Below, one piece after another: positions 18,538-29,145 of a DNA stretch of 64,000 nt. Every line of letters starts with the position of its first letter. Within the stretch, counting starts at the first letter, position 1. The stretch comes from an uncultured Sphingobium sp. (GTDB taxonomy: Bacteria > Pseudomonadota > Alphaproteobacteria > Sphingomonadales > Sphingomonadaceae): positions 1 through 64,000 of the forward strand of contig CAMPHJ010000007.1 of assembly GCA_946885845.1 (NCBI GenBank). Reading direction: 5' to 3'. The notes under the pieces were generated by a model. It did not search any database. It saw only the letters and a program-made list of their open reading frames with translations, and was not told where the DNA came from. Position numbers and translations under genes: made by a program.

Positions 18538-20118
18538 TCAGGCTGCTTCCGCCTCTTGCGCCGAAGCTGGCAGGCGGATCAGATGGTCGAAAGCTGACAG
18601 AGCTGCCGTCGAACCGGCTCCACAAGCGATCACGATCTGCTTGTAGGGCACCGTCGTGCAGTCTCCCGCAGCGAATATACCCGGCTGACTGGTTTCGCCG
18701 CGAGCGTCTATCTCAATCTCGCCGCGCGGTGAGAGGGCGACAGCGTCTTTCAACCATTCCGTGTTCGGAACAAGCCCGATCTGCACGAAGATGCCTTCCA
18801 GTTCGACATCGTGCTCGGTTCCGTGGTTCCGGTCCTTGTAGCTAAGACCCGTCACCCTGGTCCCGTCGCCATCCACCTTCGTGGTGAGCGCCGACGTGAT
18901 GATTTGCACATTAGGCAAGCTGGCGAGCTTGCGCTGCAACACCGCATCGGCGCGCAGCTGGCTGTCGAACTCGATCAGCGTCACATGGGCGACGATGCCA
19001 GCGAGGTCGATTGCCGCTTCGACACCGCTATTGCCGCCGCCGATCACAGCCACGCGCTTGCCCTTGAACAGCGGGCCGTCGCAATGCGGGCAGTAGGCCA
19101 CGCCCTTGTTGCGATATTCATCCTCGCCCGGCACGCCCATCTGCCGCCACCGGGCCCCGGTGGACAGGATGACCGTGCGGCCCTTCAGCGATGCACCATT
19201 TTCCAGCACTACCTCATGATAGCCGCCTTCGCTCTTGGCCGGGATCAGCTTGGCCGCCTTTTGCAGGTTCATGACCTCGACATCATATTCCTTCACATGC
19301 TGTTCCAGATGCGCGGCGAGCTTCGGCCCTTCGGTATGGGGGACGGAGATGAAATTCTCGATCGCCATGGTGTCCAGCACCTGCCCGCCGAAACGCTCCG
19401 CCGCGATGCCGGTGCGGATGCCCTTACGCGCCGCATAGATCGCCGCCGCAGCGCCAGCGGGTCCGCCACCGACGATCAGTACCTCGAACGGCTCCTGGCT
19501 GCGGACCTTCTCGGCCGCCCGATCCGCTGCGCCGCTGTCGATCTTAGCGACGATCTGCTCCAACTCCATACGACCCGAAGCAAATGGTTCGCCGTTCAGG
19601 AAGACTGCAGGCACCGCCATCACCTGACGCGCATCGACCTCTTCCTTGAACAGCGCACCGTCGATCGCGACATGCTTGATCCGTGGATTTAGCACGCTCA
19701 TCAGGTTCAGCGCCTGCACCACATCGGGGCAGCTTTGGCACGACAGCGAGAAATAGGTTTCGAAACTGAAGTCCCCGTCCAGTGCCTTGATCTGCTCGAT
19801 CACATCCTGCGCCGCCTTGGACGGATGACCGCCCACCTGCAGCAGGGCAAGCACCAGCGAGGTGAACTCATGCCCCATTGGAATGCCTGCGAAGGTCACG
19901 CCGATATCGGTGCCCACCCGCCGGATCATGAAGCTCGGCTTGCGCTTGTCATCGCCGGAGGCAACGGTCACCTTGTCCGACAGTTCAGCGATCTCGTTCA
20001 GCAAGTCTTCCAACTCGCGTGACTTCGCGCCTTCGTCCAGCGACGCCACCAGCTCGATCGGCTGCGTGATGTTCGCCATATAGGTCTTCAGCTGACCCTT
20101 CAGATTTGCGTCCAACAT
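18538..20118 (-). CDS. ahpF: Alkyl hydroperoxide reductase subunit F
   Basis: A 526-residue flavoprotein disulfide reductase that passes electrons from NADH through FAD to AhpC. It has an N-terminal double thioredoxin-like domain (about 1-200) with the redox pair in SLSCQSCPD, then a FAD-binding domain ([19 protein letters not shown]), the catalytic CPHC in [12 protein letters not shown], an NAD domain ([17 protein letters not shown]) and the terminal [15 protein letters not shown]. The ATG at 20118 has GGAG upstream. It lies 160 bp downstream of ahpC, same strand. Confidence 0.96.
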   Translation of the reverse strand: MLDANLKGQLKTYMANITQPIELVASLDEGAKSRELEDLLNEIAELSDKVTVASGDDKRKPSFMIRRVGTDIGVTFAGIPMGHEFTSLVLALLQVGGHPSKAAQDVIEQIKALDGDFSFETYFSLSCQSCPDVVQALNLMSVLNPRIKHVAIDGALFKEEVDARQVMAVPAVFLNGEPFASGRMELEQIVAKIDSGAADRAAEKVRSQEPFEVLIVGGGPAGAAAAIYAARKGIRTGIAAERFGGQVLDTMAIENFISVPHTEGPKLAAHLEQHVKEYDVEVMNLQKAAKLIPAKSEGGYHEVVLENGASLKGRTVILSTGARWRQMGVPGEDEYRNKGVAYCPHCDGPLFKGKRVAVIGGGNSGVEAAIDLAGIVAHVTLIEFDSQLRADAVLQRKLASLPNVQIITSALTTKVDGDGTRVTGLSYKDRNHGTEHDVELEGIFVQIGLVPNTEWLKDAVALSPRGEIEIDARGETSQPGIFAAGDCTTVPYKQIVIACGAGSTAALSAFDHLIRLPASAQEAEAA

Positions 20119-20278
20119 CTTCGTAGCTCCATTGAATTGGCGCACCGCCCAGGGCACGCAGGTCCGCTTGCCGGACAACACGACCCAAGGCCCGGCATGT
20201 CAGCGGTCAAATTGTCAGGTAAAACCCCCGCCGGGCCGGGGAGTTGCTCAACCCGGCCCGGCGAAAGGTCAGGTTTGC

Positions 20279-20842
20279 TTAGATCTTGCCGACGAGGTCG
20301 AGCGAGGGAGCCAGGGTTTCTTCACCCTCTTCCCACTTGGCCGGGCACACTTCGCCGGGATGAGCGGCGACATATTGCGCAGCCTTGACCTTGCGGAGCA
20401 GTTCGGTCGCATTGCGGCCGACGCCTTCCGAAGTGATTTCCATGAACTGGATTACGCCTTCGGGATCGACCAGGAAGGTCGCGCGGTCAGCCAGGCCCAC
20501 GCCCGGACGCATCACGTCGAAATTGTTGGTGATCTGGCCCGATTGGTCGCCCAGCATATAATAGTTGATCTTGCCGATCGCGGGCGAAGTGTCGTGCCAT
20601 GCCTTGTGGCTGAAATGCGTGTCGGTCGAAACCGAATAGACTTCCACGTTCAGCGACTGCAGCGTCGGGTAGATGCCTGCCAGATCTTCCAGCTCGGTTG
20701 GACATACGAAGGTGAAGTCGGCGGGGTAGAAGAAGAAGATCGCCCACTTGCCCTTCACGTTCTCGTCGGTGACATCGACGAACTTGCCTTCCTTGAAAGC
20801 GGTCGCCTTGAACGGCTTGATAGTGGTGTTGATGAGAGCCAT
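20279..20842 (-). CDS. ahpC: Alkyl hydroperoxide reductase subunit C (peroxiredoxin)
   Basis: A 187-residue typical 2-Cys peroxiredoxin that reduces H2O2 and organic peroxides. The peroxidatic Cys is in [14 protein letters not shown] and the resolving Cys in [10 protein letters not shown]; the C-terminus keeps the YF-lacking bacterial form. Reduced by AhpF, encoded just downstream. AAGGAAC lies upstream of the ATG. The promoter region 20843-20940 presumably contains an OxyR-type site, but I could not identify one. Confidence 0.97.
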   Translation of the reverse strand: MALINTTIKPFKATAFKEGKFVDVTDENVKGKWAIFFFYPADFTFVCPTELEDLAGIYPTLQSLNVEVYSVSTDTHFSHKAWHDTSPAIGKINYYMLGDQSGQITNNFDVMRPGVGLADRATFLVDPEGVIQFMEITSEGVGRNATELLRKVKAAQYVAAHPGEVCPAKWEEGEETLAPSLDLVGKI

Positions 20843-20947
20843 GGGCTTTCCAGTTCCTTCTTAGGGTTGCTGTTGCCCGGCCTATGTAGGGATGGAGACG
20901 AGTCGGGGGAAATTGCTTTTCTCACCCGGTCATATTGAGAAAAGCGA

Positions 20948-21610
20948 TCACTGACCGTTTGATTGATCGACAGGATCGCCCCTCGGCTTCTCAACGATGT
21001 AGGTCATAGCTTCCTCTACCATGGCGAGCGCTTCCTCCGTCGAGAATGTCGATGAATCCAGACACAGCTCCAGCCAAAGCCCGTCCAGCATCGCCGTTAG
21101 GGCGATGGCCGCGACCCGGGCGGCGGGGCGGGGGATTTGCGGTGCGGCTTCCCTTAACAGCACCTCCAGCCGTTCACGCGATCCGCCATAGGTTTCGGCA
21201 TGTGTGGCGGCGATTTCGGGGTTCGTCTTCACCAGGCTCCAGAATGAAATCCAGGTCGCCAGCAAATTGGGGTCCAGCATCGGTGGCTGAAAATTGGCGC
21301 GCAGATAGGCCCAAAGGCGCGCGCGGGGGTCGGGACCAGCCTCTGCAACAGCCTGCTCCATGGCGGCAGCGACCTTTTCGCCGACGTCGCGGTAAGTGGC
21401 CAGGATCAGCGCTTCGACACCGTCGAAATAATGGGTGAGCAATCCGGCCGACACGCCCGCGCGGGCACAGATAGCGCGCACGGACGTCCCGCCCACGCCC
21501 TTTTCGGCTAGGCATTGCGCGGTCGCTTCGATTAGCGCCTGTCGCCTGACGTCTGCCGATTCCCGGACGAATCGTGCCCGTGCCTGGCCTGCGCGAGGAC
21601 TTTTCGCCAT
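20948..21610 (-). CDS. TetR-family regulator (BetI-like)
   Basis: About 220 residues. The N-terminal HTH at about 20-65 contains GVGGTSVRAICARAGVSAGLLTHYFDG, which is the BetI-like form. The C-terminal ligand domain has MLDPNLLATWISFWS, also typical of the BetI C-terminal family. The start is uncertain: ATG 21610 is chosen because AGGAAAAGAGA lies upstream, but the frame is open to an ATG at 21664. It lies between ahpC and a lipoprotein gene, from which it is divergent. No choline or betaine genes are seen nearby, so the ligand is unknown. Confidence 0.82.
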   Translation of the reverse strand: MAKSPRAGQARARFVRESADVRRQALIEATAQCLAEKGVGGTSVRAICARAGVSAGLLTHYFDGVEALILATYRDVGEKVAAAMEQAVAEAGPDPRARLWAYLRANFQPPMLDPNLLATWISFWSLVKTNPEIAATHAETYGGSRERLEVLLREAAPQIPRPAARVAAIALTAMLDGLWLELCLDSSTFSTEEALAMVEEAMTYIVEKPRGDPVDQSNGQ

Positions 21611-21708
21611 CTCCACGTCTCTTTTCCTGTCGTCATGGATGTCCAATGCCCATGGATCGAACATGAGCGTTCACCCGTTTGAGCAAGCGAATGCAAGGGG
21701 AAAGATAG

Positions 21709-22182
21709 ATGAAGTCGAAGCTGACCCACAATCCTTCCCTGCCGATGATGTTGGGACTGCTGTTCCTTACCGGCTGTTCCAAGGCGGTGGACAATCAGGC
21801 GGCGGCTGACAATGCGGTGCAGGCCCCGGCGATAGAGGTGCTTGATGACCCGGATACGCATCGGGTCGGCAACCAGGACGGGGCGGCGGAAAGCCCGACG
21901 GATACCTGGGTCGGGCGCTGGGCAGGTCCAGAAGGTCTGTTCCTGGATATCCAGCCTTCTTCGGACGGACGGCCCGACCATGTTTCGATAACCAACCGTG
22001 ACACATTGGACCGGCAGGCGGAATATTCCGGGGTGAGCGACGGCGCGACCATCCGTTTCGTGCGCAATGGAAAGGATGTCACCATCAGGCCAGGGTCAGG
22101 CGCGGAGACGGGCTTCAAACATCTTGCGGACAAAACAGATTGCCTGATCCTGGTGCTCGGACGTGAAGGCTATTGTCGCTAG
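21709..22182 (+). CDS. Predicted lipoprotein of unknown function
   Basis: 157 residues with a lipoprotein signal: basic start, hydrophobic MMLGLLFL and the lipobox LTGC with Cys at about residue 23. The mature part is hydrophilic, with a segment TWVGRWAGPEGLFLDIQPSSDG that looks like a small beta domain, and a C-terminal GREGYCR. I do not recognise the family. It overlaps the convergent ArsR-type gene by 4 bp. Confidence 0.7.
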   Translation: MKSKLTHNPSLPMMLGLLFLTGCSKAVDNQAAADNAVQAPAIEVLDDPDTHRVGNQDGAAESPTDTWVGRWAGPEGLFLDIQPSSDGRPDHVSITNRDTLDRQAEYSGVSDGATIRFVRNGKDVTIRPGSGAETGFKHLADKTDCLILVLGREGYCR

Positions 22183-22523
22183 GCCGGTTCAGCCAATTCT
22201 TCCAGTGCGGTAAATCGCTGCGACCATAAAGCGCCGTATATGGCCATCCACTGGACAACAGGGGCCAACCCCTTCACTCGCGCACTATAATAGGTTTCCC
22301 GCCCCGCCTTGCGCGCAGTTACCAGGCGCGCGCGTTTCAGCTTTCCCAGATGACGCGAGACCATGGGCTGCGACACTGCGGATATGGCGGTCAGGGCATG
22401 AACGCTCTGTTCGCCCTGCCTGACCAGATATTCCAGCAGCGCCCGCCTTGTTCCGTCGGACAGAGCCTTGAACAACTCATCGCAAGCGACGCTACGGTCG
22501 CCATGGGAAGGGTGATTATCCAT
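22179..22523 (-). CDS. ArsR-family winged-helix regulator
   Basis: 114 residues forming a single ArsR-type winged helix: ELFKALSDGTRRALLEYL (helix 1-2), SVHALTAISAVSQPMVSRHLGKLKRARLV (recognition) and RKAGRETYYSA (wing). No cysteine metal site of the CxC type is present, so this is the non-metal subgroup, often paired with SRPBCC/AHSA1 genes; no such partner is next to it here. I chose the ATG at 22523 because the longer form would use a TTG. Confidence 0.82.
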   Translation of the reverse strand: MDNHPSHGDRSVACDELFKALSDGTRRALLEYLVRQGEQSVHALTAISAVSQPMVSRHLGKLKRARLVTARKAGRETYYSARVKGLAPVVQWMAIYGALWSQRFTALEELAEPA

Positions 22524-22624
22524 GCACAATCCATAACCATAAAGTTATTGGTTGATCAAGATCGACACCCAATTTCGTGCGGGAAGGATCATTAACCAAA
22601 AAAACTTCGACCTGCGTAAACGCT

Positions 22625-23934
<1,310 letters not shown>

Positions 23935-24075
23935 GATGATGTGGTACTCTCGCGACGGCGGGACCCCGGTCCTGCCGACCGTTCGACCCCCCACGGTGGG
24001 ACCTCTACTACTGCCTTCGTAGGAGCACGTGATCGCGTTAAGGGATGCGCGCCTTATCTGCCCTTAAGGATGTCG

Positions 24076-25197
24076 ATGCTGCACACCATACCCCCTCATG
24101 CCCGCCTCTACCTGAAACCCGCATGGTTCGTGCCGACGCCGATCGGGTTGGCGGACGGGTCGGCGGCGCGGATGGGCAATGGCCTGATCTGGTTCCAGGG
24201 TTATGAACTGAGCGCTTTCGACGGCGCGCGGCGGATTGCACGGGGCGTGGTGCCCGTGGCGGGCTTTGACGAGGCGATCGCCGCGCTGCCCGATGCGCTG
24301 GCAGAGCGGGCGCAGAGGCTTGCGGCTAACGTCTCGGCGATTCGCGCGCCGCTGGCGCTGGGCGAGCGCACGATCCGATTCGATGGGCCGCAGGTGATGG
24401 CGATCCTCAATGTCACGCCGGACAGCTTTTCGGACGGCGGCAAACATGGTGGTGACCCCCAGGCTGCTGCCGACGCTGGCTTTGCCATGGCGGCGGCAGG
24501 TGCGGCGCTGGTCGATGTGGGCGGCGAATCAACACGCCCCCGCGCGGCCAGGATATGGGAAGGGGATGAGATCGCCCGCGTCGTGCCGGTGATCGAACGC
24601 CTGGCGGCGGCAGGCGTCGCGGTGTCCATCGACACGCGCAAAGCCGCCGTGATGGAAGCCGCTCTTGCAGCCGGAGCGAAGGTGATCAACGATGTCAGCG
24701 CGCTGCTCCATGATCCGCGCGCGATGGAAGTGGCGGCAAGGGCGGACTGTCCCGTCATCCTGATGCACGCGCCGTCGGCAGGCGATGATCCGCACGATAA
24801 TGTGGCAGGCTATGCCGATGTGGTCACGGATGTTTTCGACATGCTGGAATCGCGCGTCGACGCCTGTGTGGCTGCCGGAATCGCGCGGGAAAGAATCATG
24901 GTGGATCCGGGCCTTGGTTTCGGGAAGTCGCTGGCGGACAATCTGGCTCTGGTGAACGACCTGGCTATTTTTCAGGGGCTGGGCGTGCCCGTGCTGTTCG
25001 CTGGAAGCCGCAAGCGATTGATCGGTGCCTTGTCCAACGAAGCGCCGACGTCGGACCGACTGGGCGGATCGATCGCCCTGGCTTTCCGCGCCGCGCAATT
25101 GGGCGCGCAGATGGTGCGGGTGCATGATGTGCCTGAAAGCGTTCAGGCGCTCCGGCTGTGGCGGGGGCTGGCGGACGCGGGGCTGAGCGCGGTTTAG
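24076..25197 (+). CDS. folP: Dihydropteroate synthase
   Basis: A 373-residue enzyme joining p-aminobenzoate to dihydropterin pyrophosphate in folate synthesis; target of sulfonamides. The TIM-barrel motifs are complete: AILNVTPDSFSDGG, VDVGGESTRP, VSIDTRK, VINDVSAL, DPGLGFGKS and AGSRKR. Before the barrel is an extra N-terminal region of about 110 residues, longer than the E. coli enzyme (282 total). I chose ATG 24076 since AAGG (24066-24069) is 6 nt upstream; ATG 24070 overlaps that site. A palindromic stretch (about 23953-23975) separates it from ccrM. Confidence 0.93.
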   Translation: MLHTIPPHARLYLKPAWFVPTPIGLADGSAARMGNGLIWFQGYELSAFDGARRIARGVVPVAGFDEAIAALPDALAERAQRLAANVSAIRAPLALGERTIRFDGPQVMAILNVTPDSFSDGGKHGGDPQAAADAGFAMAAAGAALVDVGGESTRPRAARIWEGDEIARVVPVIERLAAAGVAVSIDTRKAAVMEAALAAGAKVINDVSALLHDPRAMEVAARADCPVILMHAPSAGDDPHDNVAGYADVVTDVFDMLESRVDACVAAGIARERIMVDPGLGFGKSLADNLALVNDLAIFQGLGVPVLFAGSRKRLIGALSNEAPTSDRLGGSIALAFRAAQLGAQMVRVHDVPESVQALRLWRGLADAGLSAV

Positions 25198-25216
25198 GCT
25201 GTAGCCGCCACCATCA

Positions 25217-25852
25217 TCATTCTGCTTCGGCGGCGGTTCCGTTATCCACCTTATCAGGCGATGCTATCTTTTGTGCAGTCGCCCCCTGAGGCGCGAAGAT
25301 TTCCAGACTGTCGAGCGCTCGCGCCGCGATAGCCTGATATTGTTCGCTCAACATTTCGGGATAGGCGAATGTCGCGATGACTGTGCCGCCTTGCGGCTGG
25401 CGCAGCACTCGGATGGCGACATTGTTGCCGTCATTGTCATTGGCGGTGCCGCGATATTCATTGTCGCCGATAAAGTCGCCATCGACCCCCTCAGCTCCGC
25501 TGCTGACCTTCTCGACGATCTGCTGCAACGTCTGGTCGCCGCGATCATTCTGCCAGAAAACCCGTATATTGGCGCCTGCGCCGGGGTCTTCAAAAACCGC
25601 TCCATCGGCATTGCTGGCCGATGCATCCTTTTGCCATCCTTCGGGGAAGGTCACTGAAAATCCGCGCTCCATATTGACATAGTTGCGGCTTTCCACGTCA
25701 TCTGCCTTTGCGGTGGCCAAGGCGCTGGCGGCTGCGGCATTGGCGGCAGCTGCCAGTTCCTCCTGCGTCGGCATGTCCTCAACCGGCTCGGCACGGCCGC
25801 AGGCGACCAGCAGCAAAAGGGAAAGGCATGCGGCAGGGGGGAAGATTTTCAT
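25217..25852 (-). CDS. Predicted lipoprotein, unknown function
   Basis: 211 residues. Signal MKIFPPAACLSLLLLVACG ends in the lipobox LVAC with Cys at about 18. Then comes an Ala-rich acidic linker (about 25-55) and a globular domain with the segment ERGFSVTFPEGWQKD, a pattern seen in PsbP/DUF1795-like secreted proteins, with an internal GGTVIATFAYPE strand. No enzymatic motif. It is convergent with folP and lies downstream of the sigma-54 activator on the same strand, 88 bp away. Confidence 0.72.
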   Translation of the reverse strand: MKIFPPAACLSLLLLVACGRAEPVEDMPTQEELAAAANAAAASALATAKADDVESRNYVNMERGFSVTFPEGWQKDASASNADGAVFEDPGAGANIRVFWQNDRGDQTLQQIVEKVSSGAEGVDGDFIGDNEYRGTANDNDGNNVAIRVLRQPQGGTVIATFAYPEMLSEQYQAIAARALDSLEIFAPQGATAQKIASPDKVDNGTAAEAE

Positions 25853-25940
25853 CTCCCTTCCAAAGCATAGCCGCCCCGATATTTCAACGCCGCAACGACC
25901 CGTTGAACGACGAGGTGACGATTAGTCCGGGCTGGCGCGT

Positions 25941-27389
25941 TCAGGCCGCGCTGTCGATACCCAACTCCGCCAGCTTGCGGTAAAGGGTGGAACGGCCAAT
26001 GCCCAGTCGCCGGGCGACTTCCGTCATGCGCCCACGATAATGGCCGATGGCGAGGCGGATGACGTCGGCTTCGATTTCGGCGAGCTGGCGCACATGGCCG
26101 TCGCCTTCGAACAGGGTGATACCGGCCGCCTCGCGATGGCTTTGCGGAACAGCGCGCAGGCGGGGATGGGGGGATTCGCCCAGCGCACGAGACCGGATGT
26201 GACTCGCAATCTGGGGAAAGTCCTGCGGCGTCAGGGCATCGCCTTCGCACAACACCGCCGCGCGGAAGAGGGCGTTCTGCAATTGGCGGACATTGCCCGG
26301 CCAGTCATGCTGCATCAGCAACGCCAGCGCGTCGTCCGTCAGGCCAAGGCTGTGCAATCCCGGCTGGGTCGCGATCCGCGCCAGCAGGTGACGGCACAGC
26401 GCCGGGACATCGCCCAGCCGATCGCGTAGCGGCGGCACGGTCAGTTGGACGACATTCAGCCGATAATAAAGATCCTCGCGAAAACGGCCTGCCTCTATTT
26501 CGTCAACCAGCCTCTTGTTGGTGGCGGCGATCACGCGCACATCGACGTGGAAAGGTCGGCGCGCGCCGATGGGCTGCACTTCGCCATCCTGCAAAACCCG
26601 CAACAATTTCACCTGAGCGTCCAGCGGCATTTCGCTAACTTCATCAAGGAAGATCGTTCCCGCGTCGGCGCTCACAAATTTGCCGACATGGCGGTCGAAT
26701 GCGCCGGTGAAGGCGCCGCGTTCGTGCCCGAACAGGTCGGATTCGACGAGGTTGGCAGGAATCGCGCCGCAGTTCACGGTGATCATCGCCTGCTTGTGTC
26801 GGGGCGATGCTGCGTGGATCGCGCGGGCGATCACGTCTTTGCCAACGCCGCTCTCGCCCTCGATCAGCACAGGAACACGGGCCCGGGCCGCCTTGGCCGC
26901 GATGGCGAGTGCGGCGCGGAACTGGGGCGCGGCTCCGACAACATCTTCGAAGGACAGCGCGGCAGAAATCTTCTCGGTCAGCGGACGCAATTCACCCTTG
27001 CCATGTTCACTCGACAAGGTGGCGTTGAGAGCGGCGAGCAGTCGTTCCGGCGCAACGGGCTTCGACAGATAGTCGGTCGCCCCCGCGCGCATCGCTTCAA
27101 CGGCGACGGCGACGCTGTTATGCGCGGTCAGGATCAGGATCGGCAATGCGGGGCGGCGGCTGCGCAGTTCGCGGACGAGGCCTGCGGGTTCATAGCTGGG
27201 GCTCCACTGGTCCAGCAGTACTGCGTCGAGCCGCATGCCGTCCTGCGTGCCGAGCATGGCAATGGCGGTGTCGCCGTCATTGGCGAATATCGTGCGCCAT
27301 CCGGCGCGCGCGGCCAATGCCGACACCAACCTGCGCTGCGCAGGCTCGTCATCTATCAGCATCAGCATGGGTACGCCGTCGCGAGCCAT
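25941..27389 (-). CDS. Sigma-54-dependent response regulator (NtrC family)
   Basis: 482 residues with three domains: receiver (about 5-120; DDEP, Asp in [18 protein letters not shown]), AAA+ activator (about 155-390; Walker A GESGVGKD, the sigma-54 contact loop GAFTGA, Walker B AGTIFLDE, the R-finger region DLYYRLNV) and a Fis-type HTH at the C-terminus ([23 protein letters not shown]). The phospho-acceptor surroundings (DQWSP in place of DxxMP) are unusual. The start at ATG 27389 has GAGGGGC upstream. No kinase gene is adjacent, so the partner and regulon are unknown. Confidence 0.9.
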   Translation of the reverse strand: MARDGVPMLMLIDDEPAQRRLVSALAARAGWRTIFANDGDTAIAMLGTQDGMRLDAVLLDQWSPSYEPAGLVRELRSRRPALPILILTAHNSVAVAVEAMRAGATDYLSKPVAPERLLAALNATLSSEHGKGELRPLTEKISAALSFEDVVGAAPQFRAALAIAAKAARARVPVLIEGESGVGKDVIARAIHAASPRHKQAMITVNCGAIPANLVESDLFGHERGAFTGAFDRHVGKFVSADAGTIFLDEVSEMPLDAQVKLLRVLQDGEVQPIGARRPFHVDVRVIAATNKRLVDEIEAGRFREDLYYRLNVVQLTVPPLRDRLGDVPALCRHLLARIATQPGLHSLGLTDDALALLMQHDWPGNVRQLQNALFRAAVLCEGDALTPQDFPQIASHIRSRALGESPHPRLRAVPQSHREAAGITLFEGDGHVRQLAEIEADVIRLAIGHYRGRMTEVARRLGIGRSTLYRKLAELGIDSAA

Positions 27390-27537
27390 TTCGCCCCTCG
27401 TGTTGAATTGGAGGCAAAGCCTAGCCGCTGGGAGTAAAGGCGGCCTTAACCGGAACGTTTTTTCCGACGTTTGCGGCTTGAGGGGGGGCAGGCTTGGCGA
27501 TAAGAGGGCGCTCGAAAATGCTGACAAGGGGACTGAC

Positions 27538-27663
27538 ATGGCGTCGGAAGGAAATATGGACAGCGCGAACCAGACCTATTCTGGGTTCGTGTCCTTGGTG
27601 AAGTGGGGCACGATCGCAACGGTAATCCTGACCGCGGTCGTCGTTCTACTGATTTCCGGCTAG
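27538..27663 (+). CDS. aa3-type cytochrome c oxidase subunit IV
   Basis: A 41-residue single-helix protein: a short polar start, FVSLVKW, then a membrane helix (about 22-40) to the C-terminus. This fits the small bacterial subunit IV (CoxIV, PF07835-like) of aa3 oxidases, which in sphingomonads is often encoded before pntA. ATG 27538 is preceded by a G-rich stretch but the ribosome site is weak. A second ATG at 27556 would leave 35 residues. Followed 24 bp later by pntAA. Confidence 0.7.
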   Translation: MASEGNMDSANQTYSGFVSLVKWGTIATVILTAVVVLLISG

Positions 27664-27687
27664 GGCACGCGCCGACAGGGGATGCCA

Positions 27688-28806
27688 ATGAAGATAGCCA
27701 TCATCAAGGAACTCGCGCAGGGCGAACGTCGCGTCGCTGGCACGCCGGAAACGGTGAAGAAGTTCAAGGCCTTGGGCGCTGACGTCGCTGTGGAAGCAGG
27801 CGCGGGGCTGACCGCCGATGTCGCCGACGCGGACTATGCCGCCATGGGCGCAACCCTGGGCGATCGTGCTGCCACAGTCGCGGGCGCGGATATCATTCTG
27901 GGCGTGCAGGGTCCCGATGCCGCCAGCATCACAGGCGCCAAGCCGGGCGCATGGATCGTCGCCGGACTCAACCCGTTCGTTGAACGGGCGCGGGTCGATG
28001 CCTATGCAGCGGCGGGTTATGAAGCGCTGGCGATGGAGTTCATGCCGCGCATCACCCGTGCGCAGTCGATGGATATTCTCTCATCCCAATCGAACCTGGC
28101 CGGGTACAAGGCGGTGCTGGACGCGGCGGCTGAATATGGTCGTGCCTTTCCGATGATGATGACGGCGGCTGGCACGATTTCGCCCGCGCGCGCTTTCATC
28201 ATGGGGGTTGGCGTCGCGGGCCTCCAGGCAATCGCCACAGCCAAGCGCCTGGGTGCGCAGGTGTCGGCGACCGATGTCCGCTCAGCGACCAAGGAGCAGA
28301 TTGAAAGCCTCGGCGCGAAGGCGATCTTCGTCGAAAGCGTCGCGGGGATCGAGGGAGAGGGCAAGGGCGGCTATGCCACCGAAATGTCCGACGAGTACCG
28401 GCAGGCGCAGGCTGATCTGGTGTCCAGCCACATCGCCAAGCAGGACATCGTCATTACCACCGCGCTGATTCCCGGCAAACCCGCTCCTCGCCTCATCACG
28501 GATGCGCAGATTGCATCGATGAAGCCGGGCAGCGTCATCGTCGACCTCGCCGTGGAGCAGGGTGGCAATGTCGAAGGCGCGATTCTGGGCGAAGTGGTGG
28601 AGCGTCATGGCGTAAAGATCGTGGGGCACAAGAATGTGCCTTCGCGCCTTGCAGCCGACTCTTCGGCCCTGTTCGCGCGCAACCTCTACAACTTCCTTTC
28701 CGCCTTCTGGAACAAGGACCAGAATGCGCCCGTGCTGGATGAAGAGATTGGCAACGCCATCCGCATCACCCAGGGCGGCAAGGTCGTCAGCGAACGGCTG
28801 CTCTAA
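27688..28806 (+). CDS. pntAA: NAD(P) transhydrogenase subunit alpha, domain I (PntAA)
   Basis: A 372-residue NAD(H)-binding domain I of proton-translocating transhydrogenase, related to alanine dehydrogenase. It contains the RQD-loop region PRITRAQSMDILSSQSNLAGYKAV with the conserved Arg, Gln and Asp; the Rossmann motif GVGVAGLQAIATAKRLGA; and the final VDLAVEQGGN with GHKNVPSRLAADSS. It normally docks with the NADP(H) domain III on PntB. ATG 27688 has AGGGG 6 nt before it. The two genes that follow look like altered membrane-domain remnants, and domain III is missing. Confidence 0.92.
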   Translation: MKIAIIKELAQGERRVAGTPETVKKFKALGADVAVEAGAGLTADVADADYAAMGATLGDRAATVAGADIILGVQGPDAASITGAKPGAWIVAGLNPFVERARVDAYAAAGYEALAMEFMPRITRAQSMDILSSQSNLAGYKAVLDAAAEYGRAFPMMMTAAGTISPARAFIMGVGVAGLQAIATAKRLGAQVSATDVRSATKEQIESLGAKAIFVESVAGIEGEGKGGYATEMSDEYRQAQADLVSSHIAKQDIVITTALIPGKPAPRLITDAQIASMKPGSVIVDLAVEQGGNVEGAILGEVVERHGVKIVGHKNVPSRLAADSSALFARNLYNFLSAFWNKDQNAPVLDEEIGNAIRITQGGKVVSERLL

Positions 28807-28875
28807 ACCCTTGTCAGGCTCTCTCTCCATGGGGGGAGAGCCGATGGGCACAAGCGATCAGGAGGGCGGAGACGA

Positions 28876-29145
28876 ATGAACGCTTTCCTGGTCATTCCAT
28901 TTATATTGGCCTGCATTGTCGGCGGCCTTGCCGCCATCCGCATCCCGCGCAAGGAAGGGTTGGCGCTGGCCGCCATCATATTGGTCCTGTGCGCTAGTGG
29001 ATTGGCTGGTGCGCTGATCGTCGCCGCCGAAGCAGGAAGCGTTGTTGCCCGTTACCTGGGCCTGACCGCGCTGCTGTTCGCCAGCGCGGTGCTACCGGGC
29101 GCGATCATCGCGATCCGCCGCGTCGGTAGAGGGGGGCGGCCATGA
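28876..29145 (+). CDS. Divergent PntAB-like small membrane protein
   Basis: 89 residues with three hydrophobic helices (about 3-20, 30-51, 60-80). By eye it aligns with PntAB, the N-terminal part of transhydrogenase domain II: FILACIVGG for the first helix, GLAGALIVAA at the end of the second, and FASAVLPGAIIAIRRVG where PntAB has a NIFGGFxVTRRML pattern. The highly conserved LHTPLMS segment is lost. Position after pntAA supports this origin. Its stop overlaps the start of the next gene (ATGA). Function unclear. Confidence 0.6.
   Translation: MNAFLVIPFILACIVGGLAAIRIPRKEGLALAAIILVLCASGLAGALIVAAEAGSVVARYLGLTALLFASAVLPGAIIAIRRVGRGGRP

Noticed and set aside
22592..22607. CtrA binding site before ccrM
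   Set aside because: Only one TTAACC half-site; the second TTAA half is missing.
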